Below are positions 50,778 to 58,639 of a stretch of DNA of 64,000 bases, piece after piece. A program made the translations under genes and the position numbers. The DNA is taken from contig JANYKN010000089.1 of NCBI GenBank assembly GCA_025361565.1, positions 62,001 to 126,000 of the forward strand, given 5' to 3'. Below the pieces are notes generated by a model. The model worked only from the letters and a program-made list of their open reading frames with translations, searched no databases and had not been told where the DNA came from. Source of the stretch: Bacteroidota bacterium. GTDB taxonomy: Bacteria; Bacteroidota; Bacteroidia; Bacteroidales; NBLH01. Positions within the stretch are counted from its first letter, which is position 1. Every line of letters begins with the position of its first letter.

Positions 50778-51971
50778 TTACATTTTAATTTTAATGGTCA
50801 TTTTACCAGTAACTCCTGGAGTTATGGAAATGACTTTAAAGATTCCGTATTTCCCACCATTGGTTAAAAAAGTGTAACTGTAATCAACTGTTATATCCTT
50901 AGCTTTCTTTTTAGGATCTAGATACTGACTTTTAATCTGATCAACGGTAGTAATAGCTTCAAACTGTGAAGCACTTAATAATGTTGTAGAAAACATAGTA
51001 TTATTGAATATTGTCCAATTAGCCATATCTGTTGGATAAGGAATTGGAAGTGTAGCTATTGTAGCGCCAGGAGAGGTTATGTGTGTGAAATTAGTGGCAT
51101 CGTAAGCCCCAATAAAATCGATTAATCCCTGGTTGTTCGATGCATCTGCAGCATTGTAGGTAAGGTTAGTACTTAGGCTGTAATAACTATTATCAGTTGT
51201 ACATTCTTGTGCTCCAATTGTAACGGTTTGATTGAAAGTTACAGGAACTATTAGTGCTAAATTAATGCTCACTGAGCTTTTTTGTCCTTTTGCATCAGTA
51301 ACTTCAAATTTCCAAACCTCAGTTGGATGGGTGCCTTTGATAATGTGATAATCCATACTATAATCGTTATATGAGTTTTGTGGAATATCGATTGGTCCAT
51401 CGGCCACAATATCATTTTTGTATACAGTTATGTTTTTAATTGCGTCTATATCATTCCATAGGCTGTGAATACCTACTAAAACATCGGTACTTTCTAAAAC
51501 TGATTTATCAGCTGAAGTATAGTCTACTCCAGTTATAAATTCAATAGTTGGTTTAGGTCGAACTCCGGCATCAGTTGTTAATGTTAGGCTGACCGAACTT
51601 TTTTCGCCTTGTGCATCTGCAATTTCAAATACCCATTTCTCACTAATTAGATCTGATTTTGTAAGTTTGACAAGATATTTGAAAGTTTGAGCATAATTTT
51701 CAGGTATAATTTCCGGTGAACCAGACACAACATCATTGACATAAATGGTCAAGGTTTTCATTGCATCTGTTCCATTCCAATCGCATTGCAAACCAACTAA
51801 TACAGTGTCACCACTAAATACTGTTGCATCACCAGTAATATAACTTGCATCAGTAATAAAAGAAATGGTGGGAGCAGGGCGTAATGGAGTTACTTCATCT
51901 TTTTTACAGCCCATTATTATTAAGCTAATAAACAAGCTAACTAGAATTGATTTTACAAATGTTTTTTTCAT
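50778..51971 (-). CDS. Lipoprotein paralog 3 with tandem Ig-like repeats
   Basis: 397-aa lipoprotein starting at the ATG 51969-51971 (a second ATG lies at 51980; the frame to 52118 adds a non-signal sequence). Lipobox I-I-M-G-C (C22). Two tandem Ig-like repeats of about 97 aa follow: both read P-T-I-x-F-I-T-x-x-x-Y then V-G ... W-N, T-D-A-M-K or I-D-A-I-K, W-x-F-E-x-x-D-A and Q-G-x-K-S-S-V-S. The C-terminal domain is the same as in paralogs 1 and 2 (T-I-G-A-Q-E-C, T-S-P-G-A, K-Y-G-I-F-K-V). Its 345-base spacing from paralog 2 suggests its own promoter or an attenuator. Confidence 0.75.
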   Translation of the reverse strand: MKKTFVKSILVSLFISLIIMGCKKDEVTPLRPAPTISFITDASYITGDATVFSGDTVLVGLQCDWNGTDAMKTLTIYVNDVVSGSPEIIPENYAQTFKYLVKLTKSDLISEKWVFEIADAQGEKSSVSLTLTTDAGVRPKPTIEFITGVDYTSADKSVLESTDVLVGIHSLWNDIDAIKNITVYKNDIVADGPIDIPQNSYNDYSMDYHIIKGTHPTEVWKFEVTDAKGQKSSVSINLALIVPVTFNQTVTIGAQECTTDNSYYSLSTNLTYNAADASNNQGLIDFIGAYDATNFTHITSPGATIATLPIPYPTDMANWTIFNNTMFSTTLLSASQFEAITTVDQIKSQYLDPKKKAKDITVDYSYTFLTNGGKYGIFKVISITPGVTGKMTIKIKM

Positions 51972-52128
51972 TTTTCTCATTTTAAGTGATAATATTTTCA
52001 TTGAATTAATTATTATAAAAATAGCAATTCTGTTTTTATAATTCGTATAAATATTTAATTTTCGTATGGTTAAAATTTGCAACTCGGTTGATATAAAAAT
52101 ATAAGTGAAAACATACATTCATTTATGT

Positions 52129-52701
52129 TTATTTAAAAAATTTCTTTATTAAATAATAAGAACCCATGCCAATTAATGAGCCTATTAGTCCGAAAATAAA
52201 GAAAGAAAGTAAAGGTAACCCAACACCCATAGCTATTGATTTGTGCCAGATTCCAGTAATAATTCCAAGTAAAAATCTGCTTATTGGAATGGTGGAATAG
52301 GCTAAACCTCCAATAGTTGCAAGAAACCACAATTTGGTTTGATTTGTTGAATTAGGTAGATAGAACAAATCGAAAAGGATTCCGGGCCACAAATAAACAA
52401 AAACTACAAAAGGATCGTTGAAACCCATAAATGGCAAATACAGCATAGAACCAACTCCTGCTGAGAAAACGAAGGACGACCATTTTATCTTGCTTGTTTT
52501 TCGGGCAATTAGCATCAGTGCCATAAAAACCAAGCCCTGATGACCTGGAATTCCTAAATGCATTTTGAATCTGGCATGCGCAATTATCGCAGTCATCCCC
52601 AAAACAAAAGGGATTAACATTTCAATTACGATTGCTCTGTCAATCTGAAATGCTTTTGATATATTCTTTTGATGCAATTCTCCATTCATATTCTGGTTCA
52701 T
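52129..52701 (-). CDS. Multi-pass membrane protein of unknown function
   Basis: 190 aa with about five hydrophobic helices and a short Lys-rich C-terminus (Y-L-I-K-K-F-F-K). The segment L-G-I-P-G-H-Q-G-L-V-F-M-A is reminiscent of ECF-transporter substrate components and related proteins, but this is only an impression. The start is unclear: the longest frame overlaps the TiaS-like gene by 62 bases; ATG at 52689 or an internal ATG at 52620 (M-L-I-P-F-V-L-G), 20 bases beyond that gene's stop, are alternatives. Close coupling with the TiaS-like gene shows they form an operon. Confidence 0.6.
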   Translation of the reverse strand: MNQNMNGELHQKNISKAFQIDRAIVIEMLIPFVLGMTAIIAHARFKMHLGIPGHQGLVFMALMLIARKTSKIKWSSFVFSAGVGSMLYLPFMGFNDPFVVFVYLWPGILFDLFYLPNSTNQTKLWFLATIGGLAYSTIPISRFLLGIITGIWHKSIAMGVGLPLLSFFIFGLIGSLIGMGSYYLIKKFFK

Positions 52702-53380
52702 TTAAACTTGGTTCTACAATAACACTTATTTTGTAATTTCTCATCACAGGGCGTAACCACTCATTAACAAAAATACGATCTTTGGGATTGATAATTTGTC
52801 CGTCAGATGAAATTATTTGGTCAAAATGGCTGGTTTCAAATAGTTCCGAACTTGTATAAATTCCGTTAAATTCGCGCAATTCTTTGCCTGATAACCAAAA
52901 GAAGCGACCGTCGTTTCCGAATTTCCTAAGTCCAACTCCGGCAAGAGCACCTATAATTCCGCCTTTGGTGCCGAGAAATCCTTCAAGGTAAACATTTTCT
53001 TCTTTTGCTATTAAATAGGCCTCTTCCTGATATAAAATTTCTTTTTTAGCCCGATGTCCCCAATTCATAATCCGTTCTGTAACTGCCTGGTATAGGGCAA
53101 TGCAAAGGCCAACATCAGAACCATCGGCAGATTCCCTTTGCAGGTAATCGACACTAAATGCTTTCACTTTATCTATATCGTCAGTTTCAATATCCAAACA
53201 TGCTGAACTGTTGTGAGATGTATATGGAATTTCGGGGTGAACAAATAATTGGTGGCGGCTAATTGCATATACACTACCCAATTTGTTTTGGTGGATCAGG
53301 CTTGTTAAATCGCGTGTCCTGAAACCCGTTCCGCGTGTAAATTCATTGTCCGTATCATCAATTCCAATTAAATAGCGCAT
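52640..53380 (-). CDS. TiaS-like (IDDT-motif) protein
   Basis: 246-aa cytosolic protein from ATG 53378-53380 (an upstream TTG at 53398 is less likely). The N-terminus reads Y-L-I-G-I-D-D-T-D-N-E-F-T-R-G-T-G, the I-D-D-T-D-x-x-x-x-x-G-T-G signature of TiaS, the archaeal enzyme that attaches agmatine to C34 of tRNA-Ile2. Later segments include H-N-S-S-A-C-L-D-I-E, G-S-D-V-G-L-C-I-A-L and L-G-T-K-G-G-I-I-G-A-L-A-G-V-G-L. The C-terminal OB and zinc domains of TiaS are absent, so tRNA modification is not assured, and bacteria normally use TilS. Function unknown; probably an ATP-using ligase-like or kinase-like enzyme. Confidence 0.55.
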   Translation of the reverse strand: MRYLIGIDDTDNEFTRGTGFRTRDLTSLIHQNKLGSVYAISRHQLFVHPEIPYTSHNSSACLDIETDDIDKVKAFSVDYLQRESADGSDVGLCIALYQAVTERIMNWGHRAKKEILYQEEAYLIAKEENVYLEGFLGTKGGIIGALAGVGLRKFGNDGRFFWLSGKELREFNGIYTSSELFETSHFDQIISSDGQIINPKDRIFVNEWLRPVMRNYKISVIVEPSLNEPEYEWRIASKEYIKSISD

Positions 53381-53754
53381 AATTGATACATTTTTCAAAC
53401 GTTATGCAATACATTACATAACGCAAAGTAAATAATAAAAAAGAGCTTTAGAAATGTTTTTTCTCATAATTAGTATTCTAATTTTCCATTTTATCCTATT
53501 TTCCAGCTATTACTTCAACCTGTAACTATCAATTGTTTTAAATGAAAGTTACTTAATTAACCATTTTGATTATCAATTATAATTAATTAAATAATTTAAG
53601 TATTTGAATACCAGAATTAAAGTGCATAAATAGGGCATTACAGAATAATTATCAGAAATAGAAGCTCAAAAAAATTTTATGGTTTCAGATAAATCTTTAA
53701 TTTTGTACAGTTTGTAATTAGTCTAAATTAAAATAATAAAGAATAAAAATACAA
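53381..53754. other. Divergent AT-rich intergenic region
   Basis: No gene is supported. TAATTTTG at 53698-53705 is a possible -7 box for the DUF2249 gene, but no -33 match lies at the right distance. I see no palindrome strong enough to propose an FNR-like site. Confidence 0.4.
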
Positions 53755-54576
53755 ATGGAAATTACATCAAGAACCAAAATATCAAAACTTATTGAATTTA
53801 ATGCAGATGTGATTGATGTGATTGCATCGATTAATTCAAATTTTAAAAAGTTGAAGAATCCGGTATTACGAAAACTGCTTGCAGCAAGAGTAACTATTGA
53901 AAATGCTTCAAAAATTGGCGGTGTGAGTATTGAAGAATTCTTGAAGAAGCTTGAACCACTTGGATTTACCTATCAAATAGACAAAGAAGAAAATAGTCAA
54001 TTAATAAACGAAGATATGAATGAGAATTTTGAAATTAAAAATGAAACTATTGTTGACCTTGATGTTAGGCCGGATTTAGCACAGGGAAACGATCCATTTG
54101 GTAAAATAATGGCTGCAGTTGCAATATTAAAAGAAGGCCAAATACTTAAAATTACAAATACCTTTGAACCTTTTCCTATCATTAATGTGTTGAAGCAGAA
54201 AGGATTTATTTCCAGAGTTGAGAATCCTTCAAATAGTTTATACTATATTTATTTTAAAAAAGTTTCGATTGATACCAGTTCTCAAAAAGATGAAATGGCT
54301 TATTCCGAGTCTTTAAAAGGTAATTTTGATGAAGTTTATGAATCATTTGGCAATCATACAGTTGAAATGGATGTAAGGGATTTGGAAATGCCACAACCAA
54401 TGGTCCAAATTCTTGAAAAGTTAAAAGATATTCCAGAAGGAAATTGTTTGTTTGTGCATCACAAAAAAGTTCCGCAATTTTTGTTGCCCCAACTTAAAGA
54501 AAGAGGATATGTTTATCTGACCAAAGAAATTGATGAGGATAACGTTAAAATGCTTATTTATAAGGACAAAAGATAA
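53755..54576 (+). CDS. DUF1858 plus twin DUF2249 protein
   Basis: 273-aa cytosolic protein. The N-terminal 75 residues (T-K-I-S-K-L-I-E-F-N-A-D-V-I-D-V, L-R-K-L-L-A-A-R-V-T-I-E-N-A) fit the DUF1858/ScdA-N-like domain of Fe-S repair proteins. Two TusA/SirA-like DUF2249 domains follow, at about 100-170 (D-L-D-V-R-P-D-L-A-Q-G-N-D-P-F) and 205-270 (M-D-V-R-D-L-E-M-P-Q-P-M). The TusA cysteine is absent from both, consistent with DUF2249. Such proteins sit beside NO-related or heme-copper proteins in many bacteria. It starts a three-gene run with the next two genes. Confidence 0.8.
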   Translation: MEITSRTKISKLIEFNADVIDVIASINSNFKKLKNPVLRKLLAARVTIENASKIGGVSIEEFLKKLEPLGFTYQIDKEENSQLINEDMNENFEIKNETIVDLDVRPDLAQGNDPFGKIMAAVAILKEGQILKITNTFEPFPIINVLKQKGFISRVENPSNSLYYIYFKKVSIDTSSQKDEMAYSESLKGNFDEVYESFGNHTVEMDVRDLEMPQPMVQILEKLKDIPEGNCLFVHHKKVPQFLLPQLKERGYVYLTKEIDEDNVKMLIYKDKR

Positions 54577-54686
54577 GCAGTAAAGATAAAAGACAAAAGT
54601 TGATAGATAAATGTAAAGTTTCGTTTTGTTTGACATCTGATTTAATATATTTATTAGTTTAGTATCATTAATTTAAAATTTTTTAA

Positions 54687-55976
54687 ATGCAAGGTATAAG
54701 TACACAAAGAGCGCCGCATCCATCAGTAGTTTTGCCTCATTTTGCTTTTGCAGCAATTTCATTTTTGGTTTTATCCATCGTTCTAATTTTTTCGACCAAT
54801 GAGCTTGCAGGGCATTTTTTTCAGCCAAGAATTCTGGCTTTAACGCACATTGCAACTCTGGGTTGGATTACAATGATCATTTTTGGGGCACTTTATCAGC
54901 TAATTCCAGTTGTTTTAGAGGTTCCGTTGTATAGCGAAAAATTGGCAAAAATATGTTTTTGGCTTCTGGTAACCGGAACCATTTTATTGGTGCATGCCTT
55001 TTGGTTTGCAAAATTTGATGTTTGGCTTTTAATACCTGCCCATATTCTGCTTATTGTATTTATTATGTTTTCGATCAATATTTTATTGACAGCAAAAAAG
55101 ACCATTAAATGGAATATTGAGTCCTCATTAATTATGGCTTCGGTCTTTTGGATTTTAGTTACCGTTTTTGTTGGTTTTTTGATTTCTATGAATTTTCATC
55201 GTGTTTTCTTTAAAAATAATCATCTGGTTTGGCTTAAAATCCACGCCAATGTTGGAATTATTGGTTGGCTATTCTTCCTTATTATGGGGGTTGGTTCCAA
55301 ACTTATACCTATGTTCTTATTATCGCACAAACTGAATAGAAAAAAGCTACAATTTGCATTTTATGCGGTGAATGCAGGATTATTGTTCTTTTTTATTGAT
55401 AATGCATACCTCTATCTTAATTTAGATATCGTTTCGTTTATTTTAATTGCTTCAGGTCTGGCTGGATTTATAAGTTATATTTATGAATCATATAAAAAAA
55501 GGGCAAGAAAAAATTTGGATATCGGACTCAAACACACAGCTGTCTCAATTTTAATGTTGTTGGTTCCTATTGTTTTGGCTTTGGTTATGAGTTTGAATCC
55601 TGAAATGGAAATGAAATATATTTTAAGATTGAATATAGTATATGTTTTTTCTATTTTACTTGGTTTTATAACATCTCTTATTTTAGGTCAAACATTTAAA
55701 ACATTGCCTTTTATTGTTTGGCTTTCAAAATATCAGAGTTTGGTTGGAAAAGTTAAGACACCGCTTCCAAAAGACTTATATTCCGAAAAATTATTAAATA
55801 TACAGTTTTGGTCATACAATATTTCCATTGCTCTTTTATTTGTAGGCTTAATTGGAGGAATTCATTATTTGGCAGTTGCAGGCAGTTATGTGCTGTCGTT
55901 TGTAGCAATTTTATACAATATTAATATATTTAAAATTTTAATGCATAAAGTTAAAAAAGAAGAGATTAAAAATTAG
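54687..55976 (+). CDS. Heme-copper-oxidase subunit I-like membrane protein
   Basis: 429-aa inner-membrane protein with about 12 helices. Two histidine-bearing helices stand out: H-I-A-T-L-G-W-I-T-M-I-I-F-G-A-L-Y-Q-L (about residues 53-71) and H-A-N-V-G-I-I-G-W-L-F-F-L-I-M-G (about 188-203), the pattern of CcoN/NorB-like relatives and of the NnrS-type family. It lacks the full set of HCO ligands I could identify with confidence, so heme/copper chemistry is uncertain. It lies 110 bases after the DUF2249 gene, on the same strand. Relatives in this context are linked to NO or nitrogen-oxide handling. Confidence 0.65.
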   Translation: MQGISTQRAPHPSVVLPHFAFAAISFLVLSIVLIFSTNELAGHFFQPRILALTHIATLGWITMIIFGALYQLIPVVLEVPLYSEKLAKICFWLLVTGTILLVHAFWFAKFDVWLLIPAHILLIVFIMFSINILLTAKKTIKWNIESSLIMASVFWILVTVFVGFLISMNFHRVFFKNNHLVWLKIHANVGIIGWLFFLIMGVGSKLIPMFLLSHKLNRKKLQFAFYAVNAGLLFFFIDNAYLYLNLDIVSFILIASGLAGFISYIYESYKKRARKNLDIGLKHTAVSILMLLVPIVLALVMSLNPEMEMKYILRLNIVYVFSILLGFITSLILGQTFKTLPFIVWLSKYQSLVGKVKTPLPKDLYSEKLLNIQFWSYNISIALLFVGLIGGIHYLAVAGSYVLSFVAILYNINIFKILMHKVKKEEIKN

Positions 55977-56051
55977 ATATTCATTTACTCTAATTTGACT
56001 ATTTGGATAACTTTATTGATTATTTTAGTTCAAACTTAAAGAAAGAATAAA

Positions 56052-56375
56052 ATGGCAAAAATATACGAATCAAATACAGAAGAATATAAAATCAATGAAA
56101 TGCTCAAAGGTGTAATTGATCCTGAAATTGGGATTAATATTGTGGATCTTGGATTGGTGTATAAGATAGATTACATTGAAAACAAAAGCATAGGAATAGA
56201 AATGACGCTTTCAACCCCTGCATGTCCGCTTGGCGATGTTATTATTTCAAATGTAGAACATATTCTAAAACGTTCATACCAGGATTATTCAATATCGGTG
56301 AATTTGGTTTGGGAACCTGAATGGAATCCTGAAATGGTAAGTCCAGAAGGTAAAGAAGCATTAAATTTCTTTTAG
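56052..56375 (+). CDS. DUF59 / MIP18-family Fe-S assembly protein
   Basis: 107-aa protein of the MIP18 (DUF59, PaaD-like) family, which delivers Fe-S clusters to target enzymes. Marks are V-I-D-P-E-I-G-I-N-I-V-D-L-G-L-V-Y, then T-L-S-T-P-A-C-P-L-G-D with the conserved Cys, and a final W-x-P-E-W. It comes 75 bases after the oxidase-like gene, so it is likely the third gene of the operon; an Fe-S targeting factor is consistent with the DUF1858 head gene. Confidence 0.88.
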   Translation: MAKIYESNTEEYKINEMLKGVIDPEIGINIVDLGLVYKIDYIENKSIGIEMTLSTPACPLGDVIISNVEHILKRSYQDYSISVNLVWEPEWNPEMVSPEGKEALNFF

Positions 56376-56475
56376 TATTAAATATTATTTTGTTGATTAA
56401 AAATTCAAAGTTTTAATAATCAGTTGATAATTTTGCTTTAAGATTTTTGATCTTTTTATTTCATTTGAACTGATG

Positions 56476-56500
56476 AAAAGGTCTTTTTTTAGGCCTTTTT
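56476..56500 (+). terminator. Terminator of DUF2249-DUF59 operon
   Basis: AAAAGG pairs with CCTTTTT over a T-rich loop, 100 bases after the DUF59 stop. Confidence 0.55.
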
Positions 56501-56613
56501 CTATTAATATTATTTATCGGATTAAATAAAATTATCATTCCCCTGTTCCTTCCTTATTAAAAAATTTATATTAATAATAAGTAAATCAGATATTTATATT
56601 CAAACATGGCTAT

Positions 56614-56950
56614 GTTTTAGGGTTTCTGTGATTCTAACATTTTTTATATAATGGTCAATTCTACAATGGTAAATCGAGTTTAAGATTGTAAAAAGTTGAA
56701 TTCCATTGAGTCCATACTTTAACAATTATTATTCATTTTAGCCCTGATTATTTATTTTCCATGCGTAAAACAATCCTACTCACCTTATTTTCCTTCGGCA
56801 TGAAGTTTTACAGCTATTTTCATCAGTTCTGTATTTTCTTTTTTCTTTTCCATGATGAAAAGAAACAAAAATCTAGACAAAAATATCCTTTTCCATTCAT
56901 CTACTTTAGCCAGGGGCACGGCCGACGGATTTTTGTCAAAGTACGCCCAA
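56614..56950. repeat. Dispersed repeat, copy 2, with the same two hairpins
   Basis: Related to 4808-5139. The first hairpin (TTTCTTTTC 56842-56850, GAAAAGAAA 56857-56865, loop CATGAT versus CTTGAT in copy 1) and the second (AGACAAAAATATCC 56875-56888, GGATTTTTGTC 56927-56937) are conserved, including GGCACGGCCGACGG at the second stem's right side (GCACGACCGACGG in copy 1). The left end retains a short piece like the transposase remnant (N-V-R-I-T-E-T-L in the minus frame). The 78-codon frame through it is treated as spurious. Confidence 0.75.
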
Positions 56951-57449
56951 TGCTCTCTGCCATTTTATCCATTAAGAACTGTTTCTTTCCCTTATGAGTA
57001 ATAAGATATAAATATTCAATATCAAATGTATTAAATCACTTATTCAAAGTAGTTTAGTCTAATAGAATTTGATAATTGCAAATCAAATTGAAATATTTAA
57101 TTATCAAATTGTTACAAAAACACAGAATTCCTAAAATATAGCCTCAAACATTAAACTGCTTATATAAGATTATTAACATTGATATTAAACTACCGACAAT
57201 TTTTTTACTGATTGAATTCATTACAATAGTTGGAATATTCAATTTACCTGAAAAGAAAAAAATAGAACGAATTATAAAGATACAAAGACTTGTAGTGTAT
57301 CATTTTAATTCACTTTGCTAATTTGATCAATTGATAATAAAATGATTTAAACCAAGCCAAGATTTTTTATCCAAAATAATTTTCAAAGTTCATTTATCAC
57401 GACTTTACTTCTGAATAATCTAAAATTATTTTTTAAATATAATGATATA

Positions 57450-57464
57450 GTGTCTTTAAAACAC
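57450..57464. promoter_or_regulatory. Operator candidate 1 (cellobiose cluster)
   Basis: GTGTCTTTAAAACAC, arms GTGT/ACAC. It shares length and ends with sites 2 and 3. It lies about 320 bases before the regulator gene. Confidence 0.45.
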
Positions 57465-57658
57465 ATTATTTTATTTTCTTCATTTATAATTTTTTAAAGT
57501 GCATTTGTAATTTATAGTATAAATGTAATAAATACGCTAATTTTAAAGAATACAATATGGATTATGATAATTTAATATCAAAGAATATTATTATAATATA
57601 TTAATAATGAGATATATAAAATTTTTTAAATTGAACCGTTATGATCATTAAGAGAAAA

Positions 57659-57673
57659 GTGTTTTATAAACAC
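57659..57673. promoter_or_regulatory. Operator candidate 2 (cellobiose cluster)
   Basis: GTGTTTTATAAACAC, a perfect palindrome (GTGTTT, TAT, AAACAC) just upstream of the -33 box. This position would suit activation or looping. Confidence 0.6.
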
Positions 57674-57692
57674 CATAATTAATGGTTTATTT

Positions 57693-57723
57693 TTTGAAAA
57701 CAATAAAAATATTCATAAATTTG
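57693..57723 (+). promoter_or_regulatory. Promoter of Nudix-regulator/cellobiose operon
   Basis: TTTG at 57693-57696, 19-base spacer and TAAATTTG at 57716-57723. Predicted start near 57730, between operator candidates 2 and 3. Confidence 0.7.
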
Positions 57724-57741
57724 CACAAAATATCTGATAAG

Positions 57742-57756
57742 GTGTCATAATAACAC
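57742..57756. promoter_or_regulatory. Operator candidate 3 (cellobiose cluster)
   Basis: GTGTCATAATAACAC in the 5' leader, 14 bases before the ATG and just after the predicted transcription start, a position typical for repression. Confidence 0.6.
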
Positions 57757-57769
57757 TAATATTTTAAAT

Positions 57770-58507
57770 ATGAATGAAGATACCAATCCACATATTTCTA
57801 TCGACTGCGTTATATTTGGTTTTGATTTTGAAAAACTAAATGTACTGTTATTAGAACGAAGACTGGAACATGAAGATCCGAGTATTGCTTTTTGCGATCA
57901 GTCACTTGTTGGCCAGCATATTAAATTAAAGGAATCGCTGGATGATGCAGCAGCAAGGATTTTATTCGAAACTACAGGACTAACCAATATTTACCTTGAA
58001 CAGTTCTATGCTTTTGGAGCACCGGATAGATTAAATAAGGAAAGGGCTAAAATCTGGTTAAAATCAATTGGCCGAGATCCTGCTGTACAAGTTATTACAA
58101 TTGGTTATTTTTCTCTGGTCAACACAAATACAGTTCAAGTATCTTATAACCCTAGACATGCCAGTTGGTGTGATGTTAAAAAAGTTGAAAACCTAGCTTT
58201 TGATCATGATCAAATCTTAAAAAAAGGCCTTGAAGCTTTGCGCCTCAAAATCAAATCAGAGCCTATTGCTTTTGAATTGCTGCCTCAAAAATTTACGCTT
58301 TCGCAATTGCAAAAGTTATACGAAGTAGTATTGGATATCAATATCGACAAACGAAATTTCAGGAAAAAAGCGCTTCAGTCTGATTATATTGTTGCTCTAA
58401 GCGAAAAGCAAAAAGATGTTTTACATAAGCCAGCCCAACTATTCATGTTTAGCCGCGAAATATATAAAGCAACTAAAAAGGAGGATTTTAGTTTTAATTT
58501 TAAATAG
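57770..58507 (+). CDS. Nudix-fold transcriptional regulator (AraR/NrtR-like)
   Basis: 245-aa regulator. Residues about 8-150 form a Nudix fold in which the catalytic box is broken: G-Q-H-I-K-L-K-E-S ... A-A-R-I-L-F-E-T-T-G-L replaces G-x5-E-x7-R-E-x-x-E-E-x-G, so it should bind rather than hydrolyse a ligand. The C-terminal 80 residues form a winged helix (F-T-L-S-Q-L-Q-K-L-Y-E ... K-R-N-F-R-K-K). Bacteroidota use this type (for example AraR of Bacteroides thetaiotaomicron) for sugar control. Position at the head of a symporter/phosphorylase cluster suggests it responds to cellobiose or a glucose phosphate. Three 15-bp palindromes upstream are its likely sites. Confidence 0.85.
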   Translation: MNEDTNPHISIDCVIFGFDFEKLNVLLLERRLEHEDPSIAFCDQSLVGQHIKLKESLDDAAARILFETTGLTNIYLEQFYAFGAPDRLNKERAKIWLKSIGRDPAVQVITIGYFSLVNTNTVQVSYNPRHASWCDVKKVENLAFDHDQILKKGLEALRLKIKSEPIAFELLPQKFTLSQLQKLYEVVLDINIDKRNFRKKALQSDYIVALSEKQKDVLHKPAQLFMFSREIYKATKKEDFSFNFK

Positions 58508-58639
58508 CACTCTGAATTGTTTTTACTTTTTCAGTCCTCACTGGAATAGGATCTCAAACATAATAATCTGATTTTCAATTTAAAATAATTCCTTTAAAAA
58601 GTTATTTAATGCATTATAATAATAAAAAATTTTGAAATT

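Larger units (their letters stand above)
56951..57769. other. AT-rich regulatory region of cellobiose cluster
   Basis: No reading frame of note. Very AT-rich, it carries three copies of a 15-bp palindrome (57450, 57659, 57742) and one promoter (57693-57723), listed separately. Confidence 0.55.

Noticed and set aside
52129-52701. Assignment as a thiamine or cobalamin ECF transporter component
   Set aside because: Only a loose G-x-P-G-H-x-G resemblance; no ECF ATPase or T component is near, so I kept it as an unknown membrane protein.
56761-56997. 78-codon frame on the plus strand
   Set aside because: Same reason: it lies in repeat copy 2, and its translation comes from the hairpin arms.
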